Origin: Euglena gracilis
Taxonomy: Eukaryota > Euglenida > Euglenophyceae > Euglenales
Length of the DNA stretch: 64,000 bases
Direction of reading: 5' to 3'
NCBI GenBank assembly: GCA_039621445.1
Contig: CP154954.1
Span: forward strand, 35,821,703-35,885,702
Below, piece after piece: positions 26,585-51,200 of this stretch. How positions within the stretch are numbered: position 1 is the stretch's first letter; each line of letters begins with the position of its first letter. The position numbers and the translations under genes were made by a program. The notes beneath the pieces were generated by a model that was not told where the DNA came from, did no database searches, and worked only from the letters and a program-made list of their open reading frames with translations.

Positions 26585-27502
26585 ATTTTCTTTCAGCAGG
26601 TCTGACCACTGACTGGCACAGCACAGCACTTTACAGTGTCGAGTATGTTTCAGTGTTTTGTTTTGTGATTATTGTTTTTTTTCTGCGTTTTTTCATGGTG
26701 ATCTAGCATTGGAGGCAGATGCGCAATCAGCCAGACTTTAAATCTGTATTTTCAGTTCACAGAGTTTGGCTTATGGAAAAACAGCCAAGTCAAACATTTT
26801 TTCAATCTGGTTTCTGGGGTGCATGTTTTTCCCCAGTTGCTTTCCACTTAAATGGAGACACCCAGCCACGATGCTTGGGAATTTCTCCGTGTTCAGGCAG
26901 CCAGATCAATGGTCTTTCATTTTCAGTTTCAGAGTTTTCAGTGTTCGGTTGTCCGGAATGTCATTTGGGGTGGCACAGCGTTGACATGTGTCACCATCCC
27001 TGATGGGGACAAATCAGACATTTCAGGTGGGATTATTGTTTGTGTTTTTGCTGGTCCCTTTTGTCACGGGACAGTTTTTCCAGAGAGAAACTTTACCCCC
27101 GGACAGAGACATTTGTTGGAGAATCGGAACAGTTTTTTGGGATTTTTCAGTCCAGTTTCATTGTGGTTTTCGAGTGTGGCAGCCCAGCAGTCCTATGGCA
27201 GGTTTTATCTGGGGTTTTGCCAAATCCTGAGGCAAGGGAGAGACCTCTGATGGACCACTCGAACCAAAAAGTTTTTAGGAAAGCGCGCAAAGAGGGGTTC
27301 CGAGGGTGGGGCTAGACCCAGGCCAGGAATAAACACCCCTGTGGCCACCCATCTAAGGGCTCAGGAAACAGTTTTCAATTTTCAGTCCAAGTAGGAACCA
27401 AGGTGGATTGACCCAGGAGGAAAAGACACCCCTGAGGAAAATTCATTTTTGGGCCCATCAGTGGCATCATCATCATTCAGTTTTTGAAAAATCTGTTGAT
27501 CT

Positions 27503-27859
27503 GTGGGTAGCACTTTCTGTTGCATTTTTTTCGGCTGTGGAGTTTGCTTAAGGGAGAAACACACAGGGCCCACGATGCAAAACTCCCAAAGGCAATTTTT
27601 GCAGTTTGAGGCTTGCATACACAGTTTTCCTGTGACCCATTTGATGGATCAAGATACAGATTTTAAGTGCCGTTTTGGTTCAGATTCAGTGGCATTTTCA
27701 GGTCGGTCCAGTGAGGAAATTCAGAAATCTGCTTTCTGTGTTGCCAGGGGTGAATTTGTGCGTGTGTGTTGCCTTGTCATGCAGGTTCAAGCAATCAAGC
27801 ACCGAGCAAGGAGAATCAGCAGAAGGAGCAAACAGTCAATCATCAAGGATTTTGACTGA
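27503..27859 (+). CDS. Unrecognised 118-codon ORF
   Basis: Opens with a Cys-rich hydrophobic stretch (CCIFFGCGVCL) and ends basic (KHRARRISRRSKQSI). No known motif. A competing minus-strand frame (27,382-27,618) is also open and has a CKNC pair, so which strand, if either, is coding cannot be decided from sequence. Confidence 0.2.
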   Translation: MGSTFCCIFFGCGVCLREKHTGPTMQNSQRQFLQFEACIHSFPVTHLMDQDTDFKCRFGSDSVAFSGRSSEEIQKSAFCVARGEFVRVCCLVMQVQAIKHRARRISRRSKQSIIKDFD

Positions 27860-28212
27860 ATTTATTTAATTCAAAGATTTCAACAGTTTTCAAAGAATTG
27901 ACGACAAAGACCGGGACAATGAATATTTCAAGTCAAGTTGGAGAACAGACTTCAATGACATCAATCATCATCAATGGGACCCAAGCAAATGAATGACATG
28001 ATTACGATTGCCATGATCACAATTGTGGATTGTTGTGGAGTTGCGGAATGGTGGCCACTTTATTTTACTCAAGTGCTGTGAAGCGTAATGGCCGACCAAA
28101 GAGCCTGCAGTGGGCAGTGGCCCGATGCACGGCCAAAGTGCAGGCCCAGGTTGGCTGCTCCCAGCACTGAATCAGATTTTTTCATGTTTTTTGGGCCTCA
28201 GAATTTTGCTTG

Positions 28213-40424
<12,212 letters not shown>

Positions 40425-40426
<2 letters not shown>

Positions 40427-40920
40427 CCCGCCCCCCCCCCGGGCAATTGTCGCGTGACAAATCGGGTAGCACGGAGGGGGGTGACAATTTCCCGGGGTGA
40501 CAATTTGGCCAGCACAGAGTGGGGTGACAATTGCCCGGGGGCGTCAATTGCCCGGGGACATCAATTGCCCACCCATGTAGGCCACATTAAATCCAAATGA
40601 CCAAAAACACCATCTGAAACACCAGTGAACACGCAAAAATGCAGCTATGGTCGTGATATTGTGCAGAGCATTTGGTATGTGACATTTCTCAGCATGTTGT
40701 GGCGAAATAGAGGATCAATCGAGTCGTGTCGGCGAAAAGAAAGTTCACAAACATCTTCTGTAGGGGGGGTGACAAATTGGGCAGCACGGACGGGGGTGAC
40801 AATTTCCCGGGGTGACAAATTGGCCGGCACAGCCAGGGGCGACAATTGCCCGGGGGCGTCAATTGCCCGGGGGCGTCAATTGCCCGGGGGCGTCAATTGC
40901 CCGGGGGGGGGGGCGGGTAT
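40425..40920. mobile_element. Small TIR element with CAATTG subrepeats, copy 1, inserted in the satellite
   Basis: Left end TACCCGCC plus a C-run and GGGCAATTG; right end CAATTGCCCGGG plus a G-run and GGCGGGTA, an inverted repeat. Satellite sequence lies on both sides, so the element landed in the satellite, apparently at TA. Internally there are repeated GTGACAATTTCCCGGG and GCGTCAATTGCCCGGG units at both ends (40,430-40,570 and 40,769-40,918) around about 200 bp of unrelated DNA (40,571-40,768). No coding capacity; MITE-like. Confidence 0.75.
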
Positions 40921-40979
40921 GTGTATGTGTATATGGATATGTACATTTCTATGTGTATGTACATGTACATGTACATGTG

Positions 40980-41018
<39 letters not shown>

Positions 41019-41180
41019 GTATATGTATATGTATATGTATATGTGTATGTATATGTGTATGTATATGTATATGTGTATGTATATGTATATGTATATGTAT
41101 ATGTGTCTGTTTTTATGAATGTGGATGTGGATGTGGATGTGCATGTATACGTATGCGTATATGAACATTATGCACATGCA
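40919..41180. repeat. Satellite continuation, degenerating
   Basis: TATATG/TATGTG repeats resume after the TIR element and decay through ACATGT and GTGGAT runs to unique sequence by about 41,180. 41,181-41,492 shows no gene or repeat that I can name. Confidence 0.9.
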
Positions 41181-41500
41181 TACCAAAGCGGCTTTAAACT
41201 GAAATAAGCTTTGGGTACAGAAAAAATCTTCCAGAATGCAGAAAATTTTAAATCAATTTAATCAGCAGCGAAAGACCAGCAGTTGATTTTTGGCCATTTT
41301 TGGCCAGCTTTCAACAACCTTCGGTCATTGCTTTTTTTTTGCAATCTGACGTCATTTTCTGTCATGCTGCGATCATGGGGAGGGGGGCATTGGACTTTTA
41401 TCGCACCACTTTGTTTTGAAATTGTCAGCCATTTTATCAAAGAATTACGAAAAGCGTCTCTGAGAGCTACAAACGAATCGAGGCAGAGTTAAAGCAGTCC

Positions 41501-41886
41501 CAGGGTTCGATATAAGGACAGGTGGGGGGGGTGGTCTGGACCCTGCGGGCCAGGAGGGGGGGGGGGGGGGGGGGGACACCCCCCACCTAAACAGGTGCGC
41601 GGTCAGGGTGGCCGAAAATTTTTGACCCCCCAAAACGACCAAAAGTGCCATTTTGGGCACTTTTGGGCAAAAATGTGCCAAAAATGCAAAAAATTTTCGG
41701 CGCAAAGCGCCGGAGGAAAAAATTGACCCTTTTGGGGGGGTCCCGGGACCCCCCCCCCCCGAGGGTCGGTGCGGACCCCCTGGCAGGTGGGGGGGGGGGG
41801 TCCGGACCCCCCTGCGGGCCAGGGGGGGGGGGGGGGGGGGGAACCCCCCACCTAAACCATGTACGCCCTCCTTATATCGAACCCTG
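41501..41886. mobile_element. Non-autonomous hAT-like element with 8-bp target duplication
   Basis: Perfect terminal inverted repeats: CAGGGTTCGATATAAGGA at the left and its reverse complement ending at 41,886. The flanks are an exact 8-bp direct repeat, AGCAGTCC (41,493-41,500 and 41,887-41,894). TIRs starting CAGGG together with an 8-bp duplication are hallmarks of the hAT superfamily. The 386-bp interior is two related G-homopolymer blocks (CTGCGGGCCAGG... and CCCCCCACCTAAAC repeated) around an AT-rich centre with GGCGCAAAGCGCC. No transposase. Confidence 0.85.
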
Positions 41887-42134
41887 AGCAGTCCCCTGTT
41901 CAAGAAACAGAAGAGGGGGGAACCAAAAAGGCCTCAGCGAAAGTGCTCCAATTTTTTTGAAAGCCCCTTGAACATGGTCAAACCCCCCGGAATTCCAAAG
42001 ATGCAAATTCCTGGGGTCCCCAACGCATCTCTCCAAATCGGCAGGCCTGGGACAGCGGCCAGCCATCTCCGGAACCCTGGTGGGGCTCCCCCACACCTGT
42101 GTGCAAACGCTCAGGACCCCCACCCAGCCACCTG

Positions 42135-42203
42135 CAGGACAACTGTGGAGTGGACTGTGGCCTGGAAGATTGTGCTTTTGGAGTTGGAGCTGGTCCAATG
42201 TGG
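42135..42203 (-). CDS. Kinase: possible receiver continuation in a shifted frame
   Basis: Reads [20 protein letters not shown], which fits the helix and strand after the Asp (usual form: -L--L---F-GH--IHS). It is displaced 32 nt and one frame from the previous block. A tiny intron, an insertion or an assembly error are all possible. No further receiver sequence (conserved Lys) was found to the left. Confidence 0.4.
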
Positions 42204-45200
42204 CAATTGGCTCGATGCGAGAAGAAGCCCACCCCCAAAGGGGTTGCCGGCCAGTGCAGAATTATACGCCAAGTGGTTGTCCATCACCACGATGTCAGAG
42301 TTGGCCAGCGCCGCCAGCAGGGGGGTTCTAAAAAGGAGAATGCCCCCATAAAAAAAACAGATATGGATGCCCCATAGATAGATATAGATATAGATATAGA
42401 TATAGATATAGATATAGATATAGATATAGATATAGATATAGATACAGATATAGATATGGATATAGATATAGATATAGATATAGATGTAGATATATGGATA
42501 TAGATATAGATATAGATGTAGATATAAGGTAGATAAACTTATTCCTGACACTGACCCCACCCCTTTTCCAAATGCCCCAAGGTAGCCAGCCCCTGGGTTC
42601 CGACATAAACTGATCGACCTCGGCAGGCGTCTCACCAAACACCCGCACCACCGCGCCGGGTACCCACTTGGTGAAGGTATGGCGAAGTACCCGACGCGCA
42701 ACGTCAGAATCATCGACACGTGAAGAGGGCCACATCCATGAGAAACAGTTTGAAAGGCCAAAAAGTGCGTGGGGTCCGGAATCCTCTAGTCCGGGGGTGG
42801 ACAGTGCAGGGGCCAGAATGACCTAACCAGAAATGAGCGACAAAGCGGATTCAGGAACGGGTCGGGATGGCAAGATCAGCGGGTCAGCAGTGTGACACGC
42901 GAAGGCATGAGCCGTGGACCAGTTTATCGAGGTGGGGGCTCCACTGTTTTTGTGTGATCAGCAGACGAAAGAACAGGAAGGGCGGAGCAGGGACCAATGC
43001 CCCCGCAGGCCGGAGAGGCCACCCTCGGCAAAAAATTTTGACCCCTGAGGGCAAGGGAGGCGGCGGCGTTTGCAGGCAGGGCCCCGCGGGGGTGGGCAGG
43101 GGTGACAATCCACAGGGCCTTCAGTGGAAACCGTCGGCCAGCGCTTTGCCCACGGCCAGCAGTCCTTCGGTTCTGACTTCAAAGGTTGGGTGTGTGGGGT
43201 CTCCAAAATAAACCCCCCAAAAAAACAAGACGCCCCCATAAAATGGACCTCCCAAGAATAAGACCACCCCGGACGTTCCGAGCAAAAATCCATGAAATGG
43301 ACCCCCCCATGACGGTGGAAAAGGAATGGCCAGAGGCCTGAAGGAAGGCACGACAAGAAGAGGTGAAAGGTGGAAAGTGAAAAATCTTTTCCTTGTGCCC
43401 CACTTTGGCCATCCTCGGAGATATCTTTAAAATGGCGTGAGAATCAGTGCTCAAAGGGGCATCCCAGAATAATTTTCCAAATATAAACACAAAAATTCTC
43501 CAGCAAAAATCCATAAAATAGACCCGCCCCATGAATAAGACCTCCCCCATCGGGCTTTCCAGCAACCGACCCATAAATGGACCCGGGGAGGGGGTGTGAA
43601 CAGTTTCCAAGATCCAGGCATCTTTTAAAGACCTCTGGGGGGAGGGAGGGTCCCCCCATCCACCCAGTCCGGCGCGGGACCCCCCCGGGGGGGGGGTGCG
43701 GGGACCCCCCAAAAAATCGGGCCGAGGACATTTCCCAAAGAATTTTCGGCGCTTCGCGCAGAAACCCATTCCCGGGCCTCCTGCCTGGGACCCCGGGGTC
43801 CGGACCCACCAACCCCCCCCCCCTCGGGGGGTTTTCTGACTTACAGTGCAGCTAAAAATTACGGAAGACAGAAATTTTGGGAAAATACCCAAATTTTGCC
43901 ATATTCTTTTTCTCGTAATTTTCTGACTCCGTCGGTTTCCGACGCCCTCTTGGGAAGCTGCAAGCACAATGCTGGGACGGCCATGGTTTGACTCCTCAGA
44001 GTCAATGAGGACACACTGTGTCTTCGTGTTCAGCAAAACACCCGTTACGCACAAACTCGTCACAGCGAACGCATTTACGGGCTGTTTGTGTGCTACATTC
44101 ACAAGGATGTGTGGGCTCAGCAAGAAGGGATGCTTTGAGGCAGGGCGGTTCTTACCCGCCCCACCCTGGGCAATTGTCGCGTGACAAATCGGGCAGCACG
44201 GAGGGGGGGGGTGACAATTTCCCGGGGTGACAATTTGGCTGGCACAAAGGGGGGGTGACAATTGCCCGGGGGCGTCAATTGCCCGGGCGTCAATTGCCTG
44301 GGGGCGTCAATAACCCGGGGGGGCGCGGGTAAGCAAATAAAAAAAATGCAACCTCACCCAGCACAACACGTGGGACGGCAGAGTCATGGTACAAAGTGGG
44401 GCCCCCATTCCCTCCCATACCTCAAAATTTTTGTTGCCCGCATGTTATTTGGCCTCCCGGACCCTGAAAACCTGTTTTGGAGCCGAAATTGAGTGTCTGT
44501 CGGCCCCCCCGACGGCCCGTTTTTGGCCCGAAACCCATGGTGTTTGGATCAAAAACTGGTCAAAAAAGTCAAAACCCCTCGAAAATAGTTTGGGTCCGAA
44601 ACCATGTTTTTTGGCCTCCCAGACCCGGAAAACGTGTCCTTGAGCCGAAAATGAGCGGTTTTCGACCCGCCGGCGGCCCCTTTTGAATCCCATTTTGAAT
44701 CCCATGGTGGTTGGGTTTAAGAAAAAAAAAGGTCAAAACAGTCGGAAAAAAGTCGAAAAAAATCGAAAAATTTTTATCCGAAACGATGTTTTTGGGCCTC
44801 CCAGGCCCGGAAAACGCGGTTTTGAGCTGAAAGCGTTCTTCAACCGCGCGACATGCAACTGTTCGAGTGCCCGGGGAGGGGGGGGGGGGCTCCCGCCCCC
44901 CGGACCCCCCTGGCAAAAAAAAATAAACCTCATCCTTGTCTACCGATCTTTTCTGTGGTCAAATCGCGCGACGAATGAAACTGTTCGAGAGCCCAGGGGC
45001 CATAAACCTCATCAACAAAATCTCCAAACCCTTCCCTCCAAACCCCCCATACCCCCCATACCAGGTATTGAATAGTGCTGAGCTCTTAATAAGTGCTCAC
45101 CCACCCCTCATTGACACCCCCATATAAACCGGCTTAGGCGGCCTAACTCGCACTTAGCTTTGAAAGTGACTGTAAATTTGCGCCGACGCGCAAATCCCAA

Positions 45201-48200
45201 AAAAAGTTTGACCATCGACCACCATGGCCTGAGACTCGAGACAGTCTGAAAACAGTGTCTCCTTGCACCCCAGGGCCTGGGGACGAAAGCAACGACTGGG
45301 AACTGCACAGTCCACGGGCACAGCGCTCCCGAGTCCCAGTGTGCATGAACACAAAGCGCCGGGTGATGAAAATGAATGAAAATGAAAGCGCAAATGGAAA
45401 TACAATTTTTAAAATTGCAAAAGCAACATGGCTTGCGCCGAAGCGCAAATATAACTGTTTAAAACTTATCTCACAACGCAGGGAGACCACGGCCCTGGTG
45501 GAGTAACAACACCAGAGGGGATGGAGCACAAAAATGTAGAACAGGGGGACGGAAGCCTACTCTCAGTCACGTTGACTTTAAACTGGTCAACATTGCGCGT
45601 CGGCGCAAGAGCCGCGTTGCTTTGACAATCTTAAAAGTGTATTTCTACTTGCGCTTTGGCGCAATATAACTCTTAAACTTCCATTCTTCATGAGCCTACC
45701 CATTGCGCTTTGGCGCAACCGTCATCAAGTTGTATTTTCCATTTTTATCACTGCGGGTGGAGAGAGCAGTCCTGGAAGCATCTCATCACCAGAGCGGACA
45801 GAGCTCAGGTGGAGGGAAGCCTTGCCTGGGGCAGGAAGCCAACCCCCTGGTGTGTGAAAGCAACCACCAACTACTTGATAGCCAGACGTGCCTTGTCCTG
45901 TGCGTTGTAAACCCAACTTCCAGTGCCGGAGGTTCCTCCCACTTGCCTCGCACTTAAGCGTGCCTGAGGGGCCCTTCTCTTTGGCCGACTTTTAAAAGTC
46001 GGAAAATACCTGTGTGGAAAAGAACAGGTACCAGATAAACCCTGGGAACCACAGCCGAGGAAACGGTTTTAGGCGTCGAAAGGGTGTTTTAAAGAAGCTT
46101 GTCACCCCCCTTTCCTCGCCCAGGATTTGAAGCACAGAACTTTGGGGATGAGCGAATGGAATTGAGAAACCGAAAGGGCCCATCAACAACGGCGGAGAAG
46201 GGAAGACATGCTGACACGCCTTTTTTCGGTAATTTGCAACCCACCAGACAGCCACATGCAACGAGGCAGATGGAGGCATTGTTCAGCAGAAAAAAACCTT
46301 TCTGTCAACGTCCCCAAAAACCCCACTTTGTGCACCGAGTGCAAGGTCACCACAGCCTACCGCCCACCATTCGTCTTATTGTAACAACCACTTCCTCCCC
46401 AGCACCTGAATAGTTCGAAAGCACCAACCCAGCTTCTGGCACAGCAGCGCACAAACCCTCCTCACCATTCTCCCCTATCCCCCACCTTCTCACACAGCAC
46501 GAATGCATTCAAATACATCTGCCTTTTAAAAGGACATTTGCGCTTAAGCGCAAATTTTTAGCTTGCGCTTAAGCGCAAATTATAAATTTGCGCTTAAGCG
46601 CAAGCTAAAACAGAAGCCGCTGAGTTTGTGGGAGTCCCTCTGATGTGTTACGGTGTGTCGGGGGCCCCTCTCTGCATGGCCAGTGTACGGGCTTGGTGAG
46701 GAAATACATTTGCGCCGAAGCGCAAGGGACATGCCTACATAATGCACTGCTTGTTCATCCACATTACACGTCAGCCGCGTGTTTGCACTTCTCAGTTTTT
46801 TTGTATGATGGTTTGCGCTTCGGCGCAAATGTATTTCCTCACCAAGCCCGCACACTGGCTGTTCAGGGAGGGGCCCCCGACACACTGTAACACATCAGAG
46901 GGACTCCCATAAGCTCAGGGGGCTTCTGTTTTAGCTTGCGCTTAAGCGCAAATTTATAATTTGCGCTTAAGCGCAAGCTAAAAATTTGCGCTTAAGCGCA
47001 AATGTCCATAAACATTGCCTTCTGTGCCCGGCAGTGTGGGGCCTGGCGTTGCTCACCAGACGTTGGGACAGGTCCCTGGGCTTGCCCTCAATCCCCCCCA
47101 CCCCCCCCACCTGGGTGGTTCCCACTGTACCGCTCCTCGCGCTTCAAGCACACAGGGATCACAACTTTGTGACATGCCGTTTTTTCCAACTTTTCACAAC
47201 GTGTGTGTAGAGTCCACCCTCTGGATGCCTCAGCTGCCAACTCTTCACGGACATATCACAGAGGCAAAAAAAGCAACAAAAAGGGCTTCATTACACCTGG
47301 ACTGTGTGGCACCATCCGGGGAACACAGTCAAGGCTTCAAAAACGAGGGACTCACACCGGGGGTTTCGGCCCTTTTTTGGGAAAATTCACGTGTCTCGGC
47401 GGTCAAACCCAGGGTTTTGGACCTTTTTCAAAATGGTGCACAGGCCGAAAAACACCAAAATTGGGCCTGTTCCCCGGGTTCCAAAATCGGAAAATGATGC
47501 CCACGCCACCGTGGAGGGTCTCCGCGGAACCAGAGGGTCAAAAGGGTGGGTTCTACCGCCGGGTCTCAAAGAAATCGAAAATTTGCGCCAAAGCGCAAGC
47601 TAAAAATGAAAACCTTAAGTGCGAGTTAGGCCGCCTAAGACCGGCCCACTCCATGGAGCTCTGTTGACTGAAATGCAAAGGTTTTGTGCCCGAAACAGGG
47701 CGCCAGGGGGGGGGGAAACGCTCATTTTTGGCCCAAAATACACCTTTTACGAGTCTGAGGAAAAAAAAAACAGCATATAAAGCAAAAAAAAATCTGGATT
47801 TTTTTCGTGTTTTTTTGACCCGAAAATGACCGAAAGTGAGTGGGTTTACAGCCCAAAACGGGGCGCTGGCGGGTCGAAAAACACTCATTTTCTGCCCAAA
47901 AACAGTTTTTCTGGGTCCGGGAGGCCAAAAAACATCGTTTCGTTTCGATTTTTTGACTTTTTTAGACCCGGTTTTGACCCAAAGTCAATGGGTTGGCAGC
48001 AGGCAAGGACAGTCATCCCCGGTTTTTGGTCTCCGGTGGGGTCCGGTGGGATCCGGTGGGATCCAGTGGGATCCGGTGGGATCCGGTGGGATCCGGTGGG
48101 GTTCCGGTGGGTTGCCTTGGGGGGGGGGGGGATCGGGAATTCATCAATTATAAAATTGCAATAAAACAGCATTTTGGGTGAATTTGGTCATTTTCGGTGT

Positions 48201-51200
48201 TTTTGGCCCAAATCACCTGGTTTTGCCGGCAGATCTTATCAAAACTGTACCAATGGTCACCGAATCTGTGCACAAAATGGCCAAGAATGGCCAAAAGGGG
48301 GCAAAAAGTGGATAAAAAGCAGTCAGAAGTGGCCTAAAATGGACACAAATGTGCAAAAATAGCCAGAAGCAGCCAAAAATGGTCTAAAATGCCAAAATGC
48401 AGCCCACGGTGGTCAAAAGTAGCCAAAAGTGGTCCAAAATGGCCAAAAAAAAATGGCCAAAAAGGCAAAAAGCTGCTAATTTGCAGGAAACCAGACAAAA
48501 AAAAGAATGCAAGTCAACTACAGATGGGGTACTGGTGGAAATTTGTGAAAATTGCACATTCGGACATGATTCTTCTCACGCGGACCATTAATCCAGAAGA
48601 AAAATCTGTGCATGGAAAAAAAATCTCCGGTGGGATCCGGTGGGATCCGGTGGGACCCGGTGGGATCCGGTGGGATCCGGTGGGAACCCACTAGTCAAAT
48701 GGTCGAAAAAACACCGGTGGGATCCGGTGGGATCCGGTGGGATCCGGTGGGATCCGGTGGGATCCGGTGGCTGTCCTTGCCTGGTTGGCAGCCCAAAACG
48801 GGGCGCTGGTGGGTCGAAAAACGCTCATTTTCGGCCCAAAAACAGTTTTTCTGAGTCCGGGAGGCCAAAAAACATCGTTTCAGGTCAAAATTTTTTTCGA
48901 TTTTTATCGACTTTTTTGACCCAGAGTGGGTTGGCAACCCAAAACGGGGCGCTGGCGGGTCGAAAAACGATCATTTTCGGCTCAAAAACAGTCCTTGGGT
49001 CATGATGGCCATCTTGGGTCTTGATGGGCATCATGGGTCATGATGCCCATTATGGGTCATGATGCGCACCATGGGTCATGATGGCCATGATGGGCTGGGG
49101 GGTCGAAAAACGCCCATTTTCGGCTCGGAGGCCAAAAGGCATGGTTTTGGGCAAAAAAAATTCGATATTTTTCGACTTTTTTGGCCGAAAATGGCTAAGT
49201 CCACCAGTGGAAAAAGTGTACAAAATGGCCCCCATTGGTCGAAAACGGGCATATCTCGGACTGGGCGGGGAGTTGCGGGGAAATCAAAATACCGGTAGAT
49301 GGGGCGTTCCAAGGGCTTCAAATTAGGTCTCTGGACATTTCCTTTCATTTTGCTTCATTTTCGAGATATTTTGAAAATTGACATTTTTTGGCCGAAATGG
49401 CAGAGTCCAAAGGGGGGGGGGCTTATCCAGGGGGGGGGGGCGGGCCAATCCTACCCAGTTTGGACCCCTTCGTGCGTGAATGACTCGGGCCTGGCGGGGA
49501 GTTGGGGGTCAAACCCAGGTGATTCGGAAACTAGAAATCCAGTCGCTCGCGACTGGAAAAAAAAAACGGGAACGGGGCCGGGATCATGGTGATAATCCGC
49601 CGGTTCCCGAGGTGGCCCCGAGGGAGGGGGAGGGGGGTTTGGGGGGGGTTTTCCCCCAGGGGTAAGCTTCGCTCTTACCCATAAAGGGATAAGAGCTCAA
49701 CGACCCCCCATACCCCCATACCCTAGGTATGGGGGCCCCACTTCGTGCCATATGTGGGACGTCATGTGAATTCATGGCTAAAGAGAAGAAAAAGGAAAAC
49801 TAAAAATTCCTTCTTAAATTAAGCAGAGAGAAGGAAGAAATTTTTGGAAAAAAACAGATTTTGCCAAAATTAATTCTTCCAAAATAAAAATTTTGCCAAA
49901 ATTTTTTTAAAATTTTTCTCGTATTTTTTTGCTGTAATTTTTGTCTTCCGTAAGTTTTAGCCACACTGTAAAAAGAAGCCTGCCAGGGTCCCCTCCTTCC
50001 CCCTTTATGTCACGACTTTGTTGCAATTCCGGTCAATTATAAGAGTACGGTAAGCTTTTGGATGTGTACTTTGGGTATTGGCCACTCTTTGAACAAATTA
50101 GGCCCAGATTTAGAATACATTTTAAACCGCATTTTGGCCGAAATTTCGTCCAGACCACCTTCCCCCACCCTAAACCCCCCCCCCCCTAATAGAAGCACGG
50201 GTGCGCTTATAGCGGACTGCCGCCTCCGGCAGCGGGGGGGGGGGGTGTGCTTCTATTTGGACCCTACCTGCGCGATTTCTTGTTGATTTCCTTTAGAGAT
50301 CCCATCAAAATGGGGGGGTGCTTGTAGTGGACCGCAGCCTCCGGCGGCGGCGGGTGCGATTTTATTTAGACCCTGCGCTTGTAGCGGCCCCGCGCTTCTA
50401 TTAGGGGGGGGGGGGGCGGGTTTATTTATAATTTAACCGTAACTCCAACCTATCACCAATACAACCCGAACCTGAACTTAAATGTGTTCATCCAAAACGC
50501 TGTCGCATGCCACCAACATACAGCAAGGTTCCGCATCGAAACCTTGGAAGTGGCTGCATTAAACATTTTTCATTTTTTCATTGTATAATGCAGTGGTCCT
50601 GCTTGTATATAACGTGTGGGGTAGGCCCATGGCAGGAGGCTGCCATGTGTCCTGTTGTTTGTTGTTGGAGGGAGGAGGGGAGCACGTTGTGTTGTTACGC
50701 TGTAGTGCATTGGATTGTATTGGGTTAGGTTGCGGTCATGCAAGTCGGTGCGAGTGGGCGCGCACGGGAGATGTTTGGGTTCAAAAGTGCATGCACAATT
50801 CCTGAAGACCTTGGGACAGGGTATGCGCATTGGGCAGGTGAAGCTGCGGTAAGAGGGGGGATTTCAAAAAAAACGGCACATGTAAGAAAAAATCCTTTAG
50901 AATGTACAAAGTACTTAACTTAACTCACGCTGAAGGATTATGAACTGTAAAAAGCTGTAGAATAAACTGCGAAAATCCCGAGCAGAGGTTTTTTAAGACC
51001 TGGGGGAAGAGGGGGTCCGGAACGCACCCACTCAACCACAGGGCCCGTGGGGGTTCGGGGGGACCCACTTTTGGCGTTTGGGGGGAGATTTTGAGGTCCA
51101 AAATTTCTTTGGCGGTTTGCGTCGAAAATAGACAGGAAAACCCCCCTCTGGCTCTGGTTTGTCCCGACTCCCTCCCCCACAGGGAAGGGGGGCCAGACCC

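Larger units (their letters stand above)
24507..28212. other. Unrecognised region between minisatellite and hexanucleotide satellite
   Basis: About 3.7 kb with no identifiable gene. The first part (to about 25,700) has several short hairpins, for example at 25,465-25,495, and two copies of AGCCTACTTA (about 24,589 and 25,361). The rest is T- and CAGTTTT-rich. Weak ORFs at 26,144 and 27,503 are listed separately. The mosaic flanks and the Gag-like flavour of one ORF would fit remnants of another retroelement, but no reverse transcriptase, protease or integrase motif is present. Confidence 0.5.
44445..49150. repeat. Dispersed repeat of about 110 bp in both orientations
   Basis: Core words GGGCGCTGGCGGGTCGAAAA, ACGCTCATTTTCGGCCCAAA, and CAGTTTTTCTGGGTCCGGGA followed by GGCCAAAAAACATCGTTTC. 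Forward copies at about 47,692-47,760, 47,855-47,945, 48,790-48,885, 48,935-48,993 and 49,100-49,150. Inverted copies at about 44,445-44,532, 44,607-44,695 and 44,785-44,850. No clear terminal repeats. Confidence 0.75.

Noticed and set aside
41501-41519. Pol III B-box (GGTTCGA) suggesting a SINE or tRNA relic
   Set aside because: The word is part of a perfect TIR with an 8-bp target duplication, and no A-box or tRNA fold is present.
42111-42761. 216-codon minus-strand ORF read as one protein
   Set aside because: It runs through the (ATAGAT)n repeat (Ile-Tyr alternation). The receiver exons on either side are in other phases and are better explained by an intron.
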